From NCBI RefSeq assembly GCF_003207795.1, contig NZ_NIRT01000005.1, forward strand, positions 62,001-126,000: a stretch of 64,000 nucleotides of DNA. The letters are read 5' to 3'. The position numbers were made by a program, and so were the translations under genes. Position 1 is the stretch's first letter; every line of letters starts with the position of its first letter. Origin of the DNA: Komagataeibacter nataicola. GTDB lineage: Bacteria > Pseudomonadota > Alphaproteobacteria > Acetobacterales > Acetobacteraceae. A model generated the notes under the pieces. That model worked only from the letters and a program-made list of their open reading frames with translations, did no database searches and was not told the DNA's origin. Below, piece by piece: positions 17,221 through 26,302 of this stretch.

Positions 17221-18570
17221 ATTATCCATGCCATCAAGCACATGGCGCAGCCGGTGCAGGGCCTCACGCAGGTCAGGCAGGGCGGTGGGGCCAAGGCACA
17301 GGCGAATGCCCGCGGGCGCATCGGCTTCCGTGCAGGCCATGAAGGGCTGGGGCAAGGTGACTTTCACGCCCTGTTTGGCGGCCTCAGCCCCAAGCCACCG
17401 CGCACGGGCCAGTGGCATGGGCATCCACGCATGGAAGGCGTCATAGCGCGGTGGCGTAAGATGCGGACCAAGCACGGCGCAGGCCAGCGCGCGCCGTCGC
17501 CCCGCCTCGCCACGCAGCGACTGCCGCACGGAGGCCGCCGTGCCATCAAGCATCCACTGCGCCATCATGGCATAGGACAGCGGGGCGATCATGAGCGATG
17601 CGTTCAGCAGCGCGTCACGGGCCGCCTGCATGAATCCCCGTGGCGGGGCGAGTGCCCCGATCCGCAGGCCGGGGCTGAGGGTCTTTGACAGGCTGCTGAC
17701 ATAAAAGGTCCGCTCTGGCGCCAGCGTAACCAGCGGAGGCAGGGCCGTGTCATGCACGCAGTCATATACGTCATCCTCAATCACCAGCGCATCATGGCTG
17801 CTGCACAGGCGCGCGATGTCATGCCTGCGGCCCGCGCCCATGGTGGCGGTGGTGGGGTTGTGCATGGTCGGCGTGACATAGAGCAGGCAGCGCCCGGGGG
17901 CATGCTGGCGCAGGGCGTGCCCGAGCGCTTCTGGCAACAGGCCCTGCGCATCCATTGGCAGGCCCTGCACATGCATGCCCGCCTGCCGGGCAAGGCCCAG
18001 CATGCCGGGATAGGTCAGGGCCTCGGTCAGCATCACGGGGGTGGCCCTGCGCGCGGCTGCAAGTGCTATGCCAAGCGCCTGCTGCGCTCCGCTGGTCAGC
18101 AGCAGGCGCTCGGGCGGGATCTCCACGCCGAGTTCCGCCAGCCAGTGGGCCATGATACGTCGGTGTTCGATATGGCCCGCCACGGGCGGATAGACATTGA
18201 ACAGCGCCGGGTCGACCGTGCGGGCAAGACGGGCCAGCGTGCGGGCCAGCGCCCGGTCGCTGAACATGGGTGGCGGCATGTTGGCCGAAAGGTCGAGCAC
18301 CTGCCCCGTGCCGTTGGGGCTGGCGGCGACAAAGGTGCCCCGCCCGCGCACGCTGCGCACCAGCCCGCGCCGCTCAAGCGTGGCATAAGCCCGCGTGACG
18401 CTGCCAATACCGATGCCAAGCTGCCAGGCCAGCGGGCGGTGCGCGGGCAGGCGGTCGCCTGATTGCAGTCGGCCACCGAGTATGTCACCGGCCAGGGCAT
18501 CGGCCAGCCGTTCGGCGGGTGGGCCATCGCCTGCGGGCAGGCGCGGCTGCCATGGGGAGCGCAGGCGCAT
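17209..18570 (-). CDS. MocR-family regulator (GntR HTH fused to aminotransferase fold)
   Basis: 453 residues if started at the ATG at 18570; the frame is open to 18705. The N-terminal winged helix is ERLADALAGDILGGRLQSGDRLPAHRPLAWQLGIGIGSVTRAYATLERRGLV, followed by GRGTFV. The rest is a type I aminotransferase fold, with the PLP-binding Lys in VSSLSKTLSPGLRIGAL. MocR proteins sense PLP or amino compounds and regulate adjacent genes. It is directly upstream of, and co-directional with, the ABM-MFS-Tm-1 operon, so it is the likely ligand of the operator array. The start is uncertain because no clear ribosome site is visible. Confidence 0.88.
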   Translation of the reverse strand: MRLRSPWQPRLPAGDGPPAERLADALAGDILGGRLQSGDRLPAHRPLAWQLGIGIGSVTRAYATLERRGLVRSVRGRGTFVAASPNGTGQVLDLSANMPPPMFSDRALARTLARLARTVDPALFNVYPPVAGHIEHRRIMAHWLAELGVEIPPERLLLTSGAQQALGIALAAARRATPVMLTEALTYPGMLGLARQAGMHVQGLPMDAQGLLPEALGHALRQHAPGRCLLYVTPTMHNPTTATMGAGRRHDIARLCSSHDALVIEDDVYDCVHDTALPPLVTLAPERTFYVSSLSKTLSPGLRIGALAPPRGFMQAARDALLNASLMIAPLSYAMMAQWMLDGTAASVRQSLRGEAGRRRALACAVLGPHLTPPRYDAFHAWMPMPLARARWLGAEAAKQGVKVTLPQPFMACTEADAPAGIRLCLGPTALPDLREALHRLRHVLDGMDNSVT

Positions 18571-19331
18571 GGCGTGACAGACCTGAATCCTGTTGGGGTG
18601 GCCCAGCCATAGCAGGTCGGGGCAGGGGGCGGAACCGGTGCTGTGCGATTGCCGCTTTCTGGCGCCAGATATGACGCGATCGGTATGATGAGGCAGGTAC
18701 CCCATGTCGCCGCGCGGTGGTGATGCGCATGAACAGCCGGAGGGCGTGGAAAAGAACGGCTTTGCGCCATGACGGAGGGGCCGTGGCGGACAGGGATGAT
18801 GTCGTGTGGGTCATGGCCGGGCTGTGTTCATCCTTGAGTGTGCCTCATGGCTTGCGTGCAGGTTGGCTTTGAGGCGGAGACGGTATGTATTTTTCTGGTG
18901 CCGATGTGTTGTGATCCCGCCAGCCATGGCGCTGGCATGGCGTATGGAACCGCGTGGGGAGATCAGGCTGGCGCCTGGGGTCATGGCGACGGATACGCCG
19001 TGGAGGCAAGGGGTGGGGCCGGGCTGGTATCCGCAGTGCACTGGGGGGCTTTTGATGCCGGGTGGCGACTGGTCCGTATGGCATGCTGCCGGATCGCCCG
19101 CGCTGGCGGGGCGAGATGGGAATGGCTCACAGACCTTAGGAATTATCGCACCTATAATATTTTATATTCTGATTATGCGTGATATCGGCGGCGTGGTGGC
19201 CCGTCTGGCGCAGAGGGCATGCCCTCATGCTGGCCGGTTTCATCCGTGGTGTTGGGGCAGCCCTATGGCGATGCGCGGGGGTTGGGTCGTGCTGCGTGAT
19301 GGGGCACGATGGGGGTGCTTTTAACGGAATA
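18571..19331. other. Long intergenic region with no convincing gene
   Basis: About 760 bp between the MocR gene and the hexosaminidase gene. Open frames exist on both strands, but their translations lack recognisable domains, have biased Gly/Arg-rich composition and overlap one another. The stretch 19139-19180 is AT-rich (CACCTATAATATTTTATATT) and contains a TATAAT, so it may be a promoter for the hexosaminidase. Confidence 0.5.
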
Positions 19332-21476
19332 ATGTTCATCATGCGCTCTCCACGCCGTATTCGCCCCTTTGCCATGGGTCTGCTCTGCGCAGGCATGGCC
19401 TGCACGCCTGCCGTGGCCGCGCCGGGCCTGTTGCCGCAGCCCGTGCAGTACCAGCCGCAGGGCAGCGCCTTACCGCTTGCGGGCGGGGTGCAGGTGCAGT
19501 GGCTGGGCGTGCGTTCCCCCCTGCTGGAGCGGGCGGTGGCACGCTTCGAGCAGCGTCTGGCGGCCCTGAGCGCACGCCCGGCTGTGGCGGGCACGCCTGC
19601 GGGGCTGGTGCTGCGCATCAACTGCCAGCACGCTGATCCGGATATGCTCTCCATTCATATGCGCGAGCACTATCAGCTGCGAACGGGGGCCGATGGCGCG
19701 GCACTGATGGCTGATGGCCCGGCGGGCGTGCTGCGCGGGCTGGCGACACTTCTGCAACTTGTCGAATCCGGTGAGGCGGGGCCGGTACTGGATGGGGCCG
19801 AAATTGATGACAGCCCGCGTTTTGCATGGCGTGGCATGCTGGTGGATGTCAGCCGTCATTTCATGTCGCCCGCGGCCCTTGAGCGGCAGCTCGACATGAT
19901 GGAACTGACCAAGCTCAACGTGCTGCACCTGCACCTGTCTGACGGGCAGGGCTTCCGGGTGGAAAGCAGGGTCTATCCGCGCCTTCAGCAGGTGGCGTCG
20001 CACGGGGAATACTATACCCAGCAGCAGGTGCGCGACCTTGTGGCCCATGCGGCGGATCGTGGCATCCGTATCGTGCCGGAATTCGATGCGCCGGGCCACA
20101 GCTACGCCATGCTGCTGGCCTATCCGCAATATGCCGCCCAGCCTGTCACGAGCCCGCTCGACCCCAGGCGGGTGGTGCGCGCCGCATTCGACCCCACTAA
20201 CCCCGATACTTATGTGTTTCTGGCCCGGCTCTACCATGAAATGGCAGGTCTGTTTCCTGATGTCTATTTTCATGTGGGCGGCGATGAGGTGCGGCCCGAT
20301 GAATGGACGGCAAACCCCCGCATCAGCGCTTTCATGCAGCAGCATGGCTATGCCGGCGCCCCCGCCCTGCAGGCCGCCTTCACCCGCCGCGTGCAGGCCA
20401 TTGTGGCGCATGAAGGCAAGACCATGATGGGCTGGGATGAACTGCTCGATGCGCCAGTGCCCCCCGGTATCGTGATCGAGCCGTGGCGTGGCTCGCGTTA
20501 TACGGCGCAGGCCACGGCGGCGGGGCACCCGGTCGTGGTCTCGGCAGGGTATTATCTCGACCTGCTGCTGCCCGCAGCTGATTATTACCGCGTTGACCCG
20601 CTGGACCCGCTGGGCAATGGCCTGCCGCCCGATCAGGTGGCCGCAGCCCATGCGCCCGCCCTTGCACCCTTTGCCCTGGACCCCGCCGCTTCCATGACTA
20701 CGGCGCAGGATGGACTGGTGCTGGGTGCGGAGGCGGCATTATGGACCGAGATCGTGAGCGAGGAGATGCTTGATGCCCGCCTGTGGCCGCGCGCAGCAGC
20801 CCTGGCCGAGCGCTTCTGGTCGCCCGCCGCGGTGCGGGATGAAGCCGCATTGGCCCGCCGCCTGCCAGTAGTGCAGGCGGAACTGGACATACTGGGCAAT
20901 CGCGCCGCTGCCGATCGCCACCGCATGATGGCGCGCCTTGCGCCCGATGGCCTTGCCCCGCTTGCCACCCTGCTGGCCGTGACCACCCCGGTGCGCAACT
21001 ATGCGCTCAATCATGTATTTGGTCCGGGCCATGTGGCGGCCACATCCATTCCGCCCGCGCTTGACCGGGTGGCTGATATCGCCGCGCCCGACAGCTTTCA
21101 GGCCGCCGCCTTTGCGCGGGATGTGGCGGCTTATGTGGGCGGCCAGCATGATCTCGCTCCCAGCCTGCGCACCCGGCTGGAAAACTGGCGCGATAACGAT
21201 ACGCGCCTGCGCGGGGTCGTAGCCACGCGCCCGGCCCTGCGCGAGGCCCTGCCTGCCTCGGGCCAACTGGCGGAACTGGCCTCGGTGGGGCTGTATGCGC
21301 TTGATGGCACGCTCGCCGCGCATCAGGTGCAGGTGGCCGCAGTGCTACAGACGGCGCAGGCCCAGTTCAATGCTTCGGCCTCGATGCTGGCGGTGCGCAC
21401 AAGCCCGCAGCCAGCAGGTGACCTGCTCCAGGCTATTACGCCTGCTGTTGCGGGCCTGGTGCAGGGACATATGTAA
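19332..21476 (+). CDS. Glycoside hydrolase family 20 beta-N-acetylhexosaminidase
   Basis: 714 residues with a signal peptide (MFIMRSPRRIRPFAMGLLCAGMACTPAVAA), so it is periplasmic or exported. A GH20b-like N-terminal domain is followed by the catalytic barrel: DVSRHFMSP, LHLHLSDGQGFRVESRVYP, VPEFDAPGHSYAM, and HVGGDEV with the catalytic Asp318-Glu319 pair for substrate-assisted hydrolysis. It would remove terminal GlcNAc/GalNAc from chitooligosaccharides, peptidoglycan fragments or glycans. The C-terminal 200 residues form a helical extension. The start at 19332 was chosen because it keeps the signal peptide; 19341 is an alternative. Confidence 0.92.
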   Translation: MFIMRSPRRIRPFAMGLLCAGMACTPAVAAPGLLPQPVQYQPQGSALPLAGGVQVQWLGVRSPLLERAVARFEQRLAALSARPAVAGTPAGLVLRINCQHADPDMLSIHMREHYQLRTGADGAALMADGPAGVLRGLATLLQLVESGEAGPVLDGAEIDDSPRFAWRGMLVDVSRHFMSPAALERQLDMMELTKLNVLHLHLSDGQGFRVESRVYPRLQQVASHGEYYTQQQVRDLVAHAADRGIRIVPEFDAPGHSYAMLLAYPQYAAQPVTSPLDPRRVVRAAFDPTNPDTYVFLARLYHEMAGLFPDVYFHVGGDEVRPDEWTANPRISAFMQQHGYAGAPALQAAFTRRVQAIVAHEGKTMMGWDELLDAPVPPGIVIEPWRGSRYTAQATAAGHPVVVSAGYYLDLLLPAADYYRVDPLDPLGNGLPPDQVAAAHAPALAPFALDPAASMTTAQDGLVLGAEAALWTEIVSEEMLDARLWPRAAALAERFWSPAAVRDEAALARRLPVVQAELDILGNRAAADRHRMMARLAPDGLAPLATLLAVTTPVRNYALNHVFGPGHVAATSIPPALDRVADIAAPDSFQAAAFARDVAAYVGGQHDLAPSLRTRLENWRDNDTRLRGVVATRPALREALPASGQLAELASVGLYALDGTLAAHQVQVAAVLQTAQAQFNASASMLAVRTSPQPAGDLLQAITPAVAGLVQGHM

Positions 21477-21517
21477 AAAGACCGCTCCCTGTTTGAAAAA
21501 AGGCGGGGAGGGCGCCG

Positions 21518-22873
21518 TTACTTGCGCCTGCGCGTGGTTGTGGCGCGGATATAGAAGGCGGTGGTAACAAGCAGCCCCACCACCCATGATATGTCCACCC
21601 CAGGCAGGCGACGGGCCAGGCTGCCGGTATGAAACCCGTTCTGCATGAAGGGCACTTCAATGGCGACGCCGATGCCATAGGCGCACAGGGCGGGAATGTT
21701 GCAATAGCCATACGCTCCGCCATCGCGGCGAAAAAAGGAGGCGACATCATAACGGCCCCGGCGCAGCAGGTAGTAATCGGTCAGGTTGATGGCTGTCCAC
21801 GGCACCATGATGGCCATGAGCAGGTCGAGGAAAGCGGCATAGGATTTCATGAAGCTGTCGGCCATGCCCAGCGCCATGCCCAGCGCGATCGCCACCAGCG
21901 TGCAGGTGACAAGGAGGCGTTCACGTAGCGCGGACCGCCAGTCCGGCATGAAGGTCTGGAGCACGGTTATGGCCGAGAGCGCGCCGCCATACAGGCTCAT
22001 GGCATTGCCCAGTGCGATGGAAAGCGAAAGCACGATCATGACCGGTGTTGCCTGCTGCCCCGCCAGCTGCGCCAGCGTGGTGGCCACCGATACGCCCGGC
22101 CCGTGCAGTGCGACCATGCAACCCAGTATCATGGATAGCGCCGTGCCAACGACCGTACCGATATAGGTGGTGAAGAAGGCGGTGCGGCGACCGGCTTCAT
22201 CGGCGGGCAGGTAGCGTGATGAATCCGACACATACGGCGCATAGGCGATCTGCCACAGCGCCGCAGTGGAAAAGGTGCTGAAAAACCCGGCGACCGAACC
22301 ATGCATGTCGCGTAGTGTGCCGGGCGGAAAGGCCTCATAGCCCAGCCACAGGCAGTACAGGATAATCGCCCCCGCCACCCAGCTTACCACTTTCGACCAG
22401 GCATGGATGGTGTGGTAGCCCATGCAGCACGGCACAAGGCTCAGTAAGGCAATAAGCAGGATCGCGTTGCGCCGCCCGGTTATGGGCAGGGCGGCATGGA
22501 GCGCCTGACCGCCCACCACGAAGTTCGAGGCCACGAAGCCAATATACATGAGCACGACAAGACCGATGATGGGCACCGCGCCATAAAAGCCGAACTGCCC
22601 CCGGCTCTGCACCATTTGCGGCACACCCAGCATGGGCCCCTGGGCGGCATGCAGCGCCATGAACACGGCCCCTGCCAGGTTGCCCAGAACGACGGCGATA
22701 GCCGACCACGTAAACGACAGCCCGAACAGCCCCGGCCCAAGCGCGCCGGTCACTACCGTGAGCAGGGTCAGGTTGGTGCTGAACCAGACCGCAAACAGGT
22801 CGCGCGCGCGGCCATGGCGCTGGTCGGGTGGAATCTGGTGTATGGTGTGGGTTTCAAACGCCGTGCTCATCAA
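21518..22873 (-). CDS. NCS1-family nucleobase/hydantoin permease
   Basis: 451 residues with about 12 membrane segments and a short tail TTTRRRK. The motif WFSTNLTLLTVVTGALGPGLFGLSF in TM1, GAVFMALHAAQGPMLGVPQMVQSRGQFGFYGA and VPWTAINLTDYYLLRRGRYD are typical of NCS1 transporters for purines, cytosine, allantoin or thiamine precursors. The substrate is not resolved. It converges on the hexosaminidase gene and stands alone. The following gene on the same strand is a lipoprotein read separately. Confidence 0.88.
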   Translation of the reverse strand: MMSTAFETHTIHQIPPDQRHGRARDLFAVWFSTNLTLLTVVTGALGPGLFGLSFTWSAIAVVLGNLAGAVFMALHAAQGPMLGVPQMVQSRGQFGFYGAVPIIGLVVLMYIGFVASNFVVGGQALHAALPITGRRNAILLIALLSLVPCCMGYHTIHAWSKVVSWVAGAIILYCLWLGYEAFPPGTLRDMHGSVAGFFSTFSTAALWQIAYAPYVSDSSRYLPADEAGRRTAFFTTYIGTVVGTALSMILGCMVALHGPGVSVATTLAQLAGQQATPVMIVLSLSIALGNAMSLYGGALSAITVLQTFMPDWRSALRERLLVTCTLVAIALGMALGMADSFMKSYAAFLDLLMAIMVPWTAINLTDYYLLRRGRYDVASFFRRDGGAYGYCNIPALCAYGIGVAIEVPFMQNGFHTGSLARRLPGVDISWVVGLLVTTAFYIRATTTRRRK

Positions 22874-22992
22874 ACGCGTTATGCCTGAGGAACGGCTTTA
22901 TGGATATATGTCCACCACGATATTGATCGGTTTTCGATACGATTTGCCCGTGTCGCCACGGCTGATGCAGCGCGGCGGCACGGGGCAGGTCG

Positions 22993-23664
<672 letters not shown>

Positions 23665-23979
23665 AGGGTTCCTGTCAGTCGGTCAATGTTACCTCGTGTA
23701 ACAGACACCGGGCGGTCAACCCCACAGGAAAAATCGGGTAGCTGTGTTGTCCGGGCCTGTCCGCCGATACCGCATGAAGTATAAGACCCGCCCTGTTTTT
23801 TTGGCGTTAACAGGTCAGGATGGAGGTGCGGTATTCGCATCATTGTGATCGTGTTTGCCGCGATGTCCTGCGTCATGCCCACATTAGATGATGCACAAGG
23901 TCGCATTCAGGCGCTACCTGCTTTTAACAGGAAGCTGCACCAGAAATTTGCTTGTGATTGCCGGATGTTGTTGGATGCA
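23665..23979. other. Intergenic region, transition to AT-rich island
   Basis: About 315 bp upstream of the lipoprotein gene and beyond the stop of the small minus-strand gene. No gene is supported. It should hold the lipoprotein promoter. Composition shifts toward lower GC to the right, marking the left edge of the accessory island. Confidence 0.5.
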
Positions 23980-24393
23980 TCACTGGCGATGTGTCAATGA
24001 AGCCAGCCAGCGCGTTGCAAAATCACGTTGCTGCTGCACCGTTCCAGTCCTGTCGGGCGGGGCATGATCAAATATATCGACAATATTGCGGCGGTCTGCC
24101 TGTTCTCCCTGCCTGATGACATACACTTTCCTGCCGCCACTCATGTTTCTGGACATGCCCGATGCCATGATATCGGGGCGTGCACCGATGCACAGAAAAC
24201 GTATTCCCTCTTTTTCAAGCGCAAGGTGCATGGTCTGGAAAGCTGAAAAAAGATCGGGAGCTTCATATCGCCTGGCCCATTTTTCTGGATGGATGATATT
24301 CACGAACCACGGATATTGTGTGGAAATTTCGAGAAGAATGTTCTTTACATCCCCATTTTCTGAAATTACTTTTATTTTTTTATATTCAGTCAT
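23980..24393 (-). CDS. Small orphan protein, possible immunity protein
   Basis: 137 residues from an ATG at 24393 (MTEYKKIKVISENGDVKNILLEIS). It is an intact cytosolic protein with no membrane segment. It has a mixed alpha/beta pattern and a central block FSAFQTMHLALEKEGIRFLCIGARPDI followed by GGRKVYVI. I do not recognise the family. Base composition is distinctly more AT-rich than the core genes, and it sits beside remnants of toxin-immunity genes, so an orphan immunity role is plausible but unproven. Confidence 0.6.
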   Translation of the reverse strand: MTEYKKIKVISENGDVKNILLEISTQYPWFVNIIHPEKWARRYEAPDLFSAFQTMHLALEKEGIRFLCIGARPDIMASGMSRNMSGGRKVYVIRQGEQADRRNIVDIFDHAPPDRTGTVQQQRDFATRWLASLTHRQ

Positions 24394-24432
24394 AATTCAG
24401 GCCTTTGATTGGAAAGTAAAATTTTATATTGA

Positions 24433-24906
24433 ATGTGGGGGAGACGTGATTTGGTTAAGGTTGGTGATGTTTTTTACATCAATACGACAAAGGGAAGATG
24501 ATATTTTCAGTATGTAAAGCACTACCCCCGCTTTTCATATCTTATCCGCGTTTTTGAAGGGATCTACCCTGATGAAGACCAGAATATATCCGACATAGTC
24601 CGTTCTCCAGTCGCTTTTCTGATATTCTTTCCCCTCGGTGCGGCTGATAGACGGAAAGAGGTGCATAAATGCGGGCACGTTCCGCTTGATGATGAAAGTA
24701 AGAAAATACCTGTATTCCGCACGGGTGTTCCCCATCCTCAAACAAACAGGGTCGAGATATGGTGTTTTTCAGATGAGGAAAAGGAATGGATAGTAGAAAA
24801 CATTACTGATGAGCAGCGTAAACTGCCCATTAAAATGATAGCGAATGCTCTTTCCCTGATAGACAAGATAGATAACGGATGGAGGCCGGAGAACCACCCA
24901 TGGTAA
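24433..24906 (+). pseudogene. Imm26-like immunity gene, copy 1, interrupted by in-frame TGA
   Basis: The frame from the ATG at 24433 reads MWGRRDLVKVGDVFYINTTKGR, then TGA at 24499-24501, then continues in the same frame to the stop at 24906. After the TGA it reads YFQYVKHYPRFSYLIRVFEG and so on, ending WRPENHPW. The K-V-G-D-V-F-Y opening and overall length (158 codons) fit the Imm26-type immunity fold. Copy 2 downstream has GRAYLQY where this copy has GR-stop-YFQY, so the TGA replaces one residue. It is a nonsense mutation or a sequencing error. AT-rich, consistent with transfer. Confidence 0.7.
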
Positions 24907-25071
24907 TGGCAGGCACATTACGTTATCCGTAATTGCAATTGCCAAAAAAGCTGAATGAAACCAGGCAAGGCCTGCGGCAATGGCGCGATGTTCGTGCCTG
25001 CGATATGAAGGTGACTACAGATCGCATAATTGTGTCAATATTTCATCATAAACAGTATTGTTGAGATTGAT

Positions 25072-25526
25072 ATGGTAAAAATTGGAGATATTTTTTATAT
25101 GGATACCAATAAGGGGAGGGCATATCTGCAATACATAAAGCGCGTTAAGAAATTTGGATGGATGATTAGGGTTTTTCGGGTTTTTATACCGAAAATTATC
25201 CTGATGCTGCAGAAATATCAAAATCTCCCGTAGCATTTTTAACGTTCTATCCAATATTTTCGGCTGTCAGGCAGAAGCTGGCCCATAAAGTCGGGCACGT
25301 TCCACTCGATGCGGAAAGTCAGAAAATACCGATATTTCGGTACGGCCTACCCAACCTCAGAACAAGAAAGGTTTCCGTCTGGTGCTTCTGGGATGGTGAA
25401 AAAGAGTGGGCTGTTGAAAACATTACTGACGAACAGCGTAAACTGCCCATAAAATGGATCGTGAATTATCAAGCTTTGAAAGAAATGATAGAAGATGAAT
25501 GGCGCCCTGAAAAATGCCTGTGGTGA
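25072..25526 (+). pseudogene. Imm26-like immunity gene, copy 2, frameshifted
   Basis: It starts MVKIGDIFYMDTNKGRAYLQ at 25072. Past about 25175 the original frame turns into FIPKIILMLQKYQNLP and stops at 25233. A different frame continues with YTENYPDAAEISKSPVAFL and runs to the stop at 25526, ending WRPEKCLW. The C-terminal half is closely similar to copy 1, sharing ENITDEQRKLPIK. The frameshift lies in a T/G-rich stretch near 25168-25185, so both decay and a sequencing error are possible. Two tandem paralogues, both broken, suggest lost selection once the cognate toxin was gone. Confidence 0.68.
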
Positions 25527-25627
25527 TTGAAAATAAACTATATTGAATATAAACCTGTGTTTTACACCGCATAACAGGAAAACAGACAGCGCCCGATACA
25601 CCACGCGCCGTTCCCGCACCCATCGTT

Positions 25628-26172
25628 GTGGTGGCCCATCTCAACGCCCGCCTCCAGCCGGTTCAGCGGGGCAGTGTTTTTGAGGATCCGCTCGATGTCA
25701 TGCTTCATGAAATGGGCATTGGCGAAGTCGTGGGCCCAGGCACGGCCCTTGCGCCCGATCCGGTCGGCATTCCGCCTGTGATATCGAGATTGCGGTCGAG
25801 GATGCCTCACAAACCGTGCTGAAACAGGTCATGCAGGCCCTTGATGAGCTTGGCGCGCCAAAGGGGTCGGAACTGCGCCTGCCGGGCACGGCAGCCCCCA
25901 TCGCGTTTGGCATGATGGAAGGCATGGCTATTTTCATGAACGGCACCGACCTGCCAGCCGAAACCTATGCCCGCTCCGATATCAACAAGACCATTTCAGG
26001 GCTTCGCGCGGCCCTTGGCCAGACGGAGGCGCTGCAAGGCTACTGGGAAGGTAGCCGTGAAACGGCGCTCTATTTCTACGGCAGCAGTTTTGCAGCCATG
26101 CAGGCTGCGGTTGCCGACTACATTCAATCTGATCCACTCTGCGCCCGGTGTCGCATTGAACAGATTGCATAA
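25628..26172 (+). pseudogene. Third immunity-type gene remnant, frameshifted
   Basis: Two frames together encode one protein. The first reads VAHLNARLQPVQRGSVFEDPLDVMLHEMGIGEVVG up to about 25770. The second picks up CDIEIAVEDASQTVLKQVMQ and runs on through ALDELGAPKGSELRLPG to the stop at 26172. The order 'edp-l...GiGEvvG-GT...CDIEIa...LgAPkGS' resembles a family common in polymorphic-toxin immunity loci (family recalled from pattern, not searched). One base appears lost between about 25765 and 25785. The true start is uncertain, as the first frame is open further upstream. Confidence 0.58.
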
Positions 26173-26235
26173 GCGCAATGGAGCGGGGGCTGCATGCCTG
26201 CAAAAAGCCCCCCGATTGAGAAAACAATCATAATA

Positions 26236-26272
26236 AAGAAGTTTTTGGTGAAGTCTTTTTCAAAAATCTTCA
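26236..26272. repeat. Partial copy of the dispersed element (GAAGCTT-type half)
   Basis: AAGAAGTTTTTGGTGAAG followed by a weak hairpin (GAAGTCTTTTTC / AAAAATCTTC). It matches the right-hand hairpin and end repeat of the full copy near 31773. It lies between the immunity remnant and the convergent tolC gene. Confidence 0.5.
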
Positions 26273-26302
26273 AATAACATAAGATCCATTCCAGTCTTGA
26301 AC

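Noticed and set aside
18806-19324. Plus-strand open frame of 172 codons before the hexosaminidase.
   Set aside because: Trp/Gly-rich translation without domain or ribosome site. Several other frames are equally open here.
24499-24501. Selenocysteine or other recoding of TGA in the Imm26-like gene.
   Set aside because: No SECIS-like stem is evident, many genes here end in TGA, and the aligned residue in the paralogue is Ala, so a nonsense mutation or read error is simpler.
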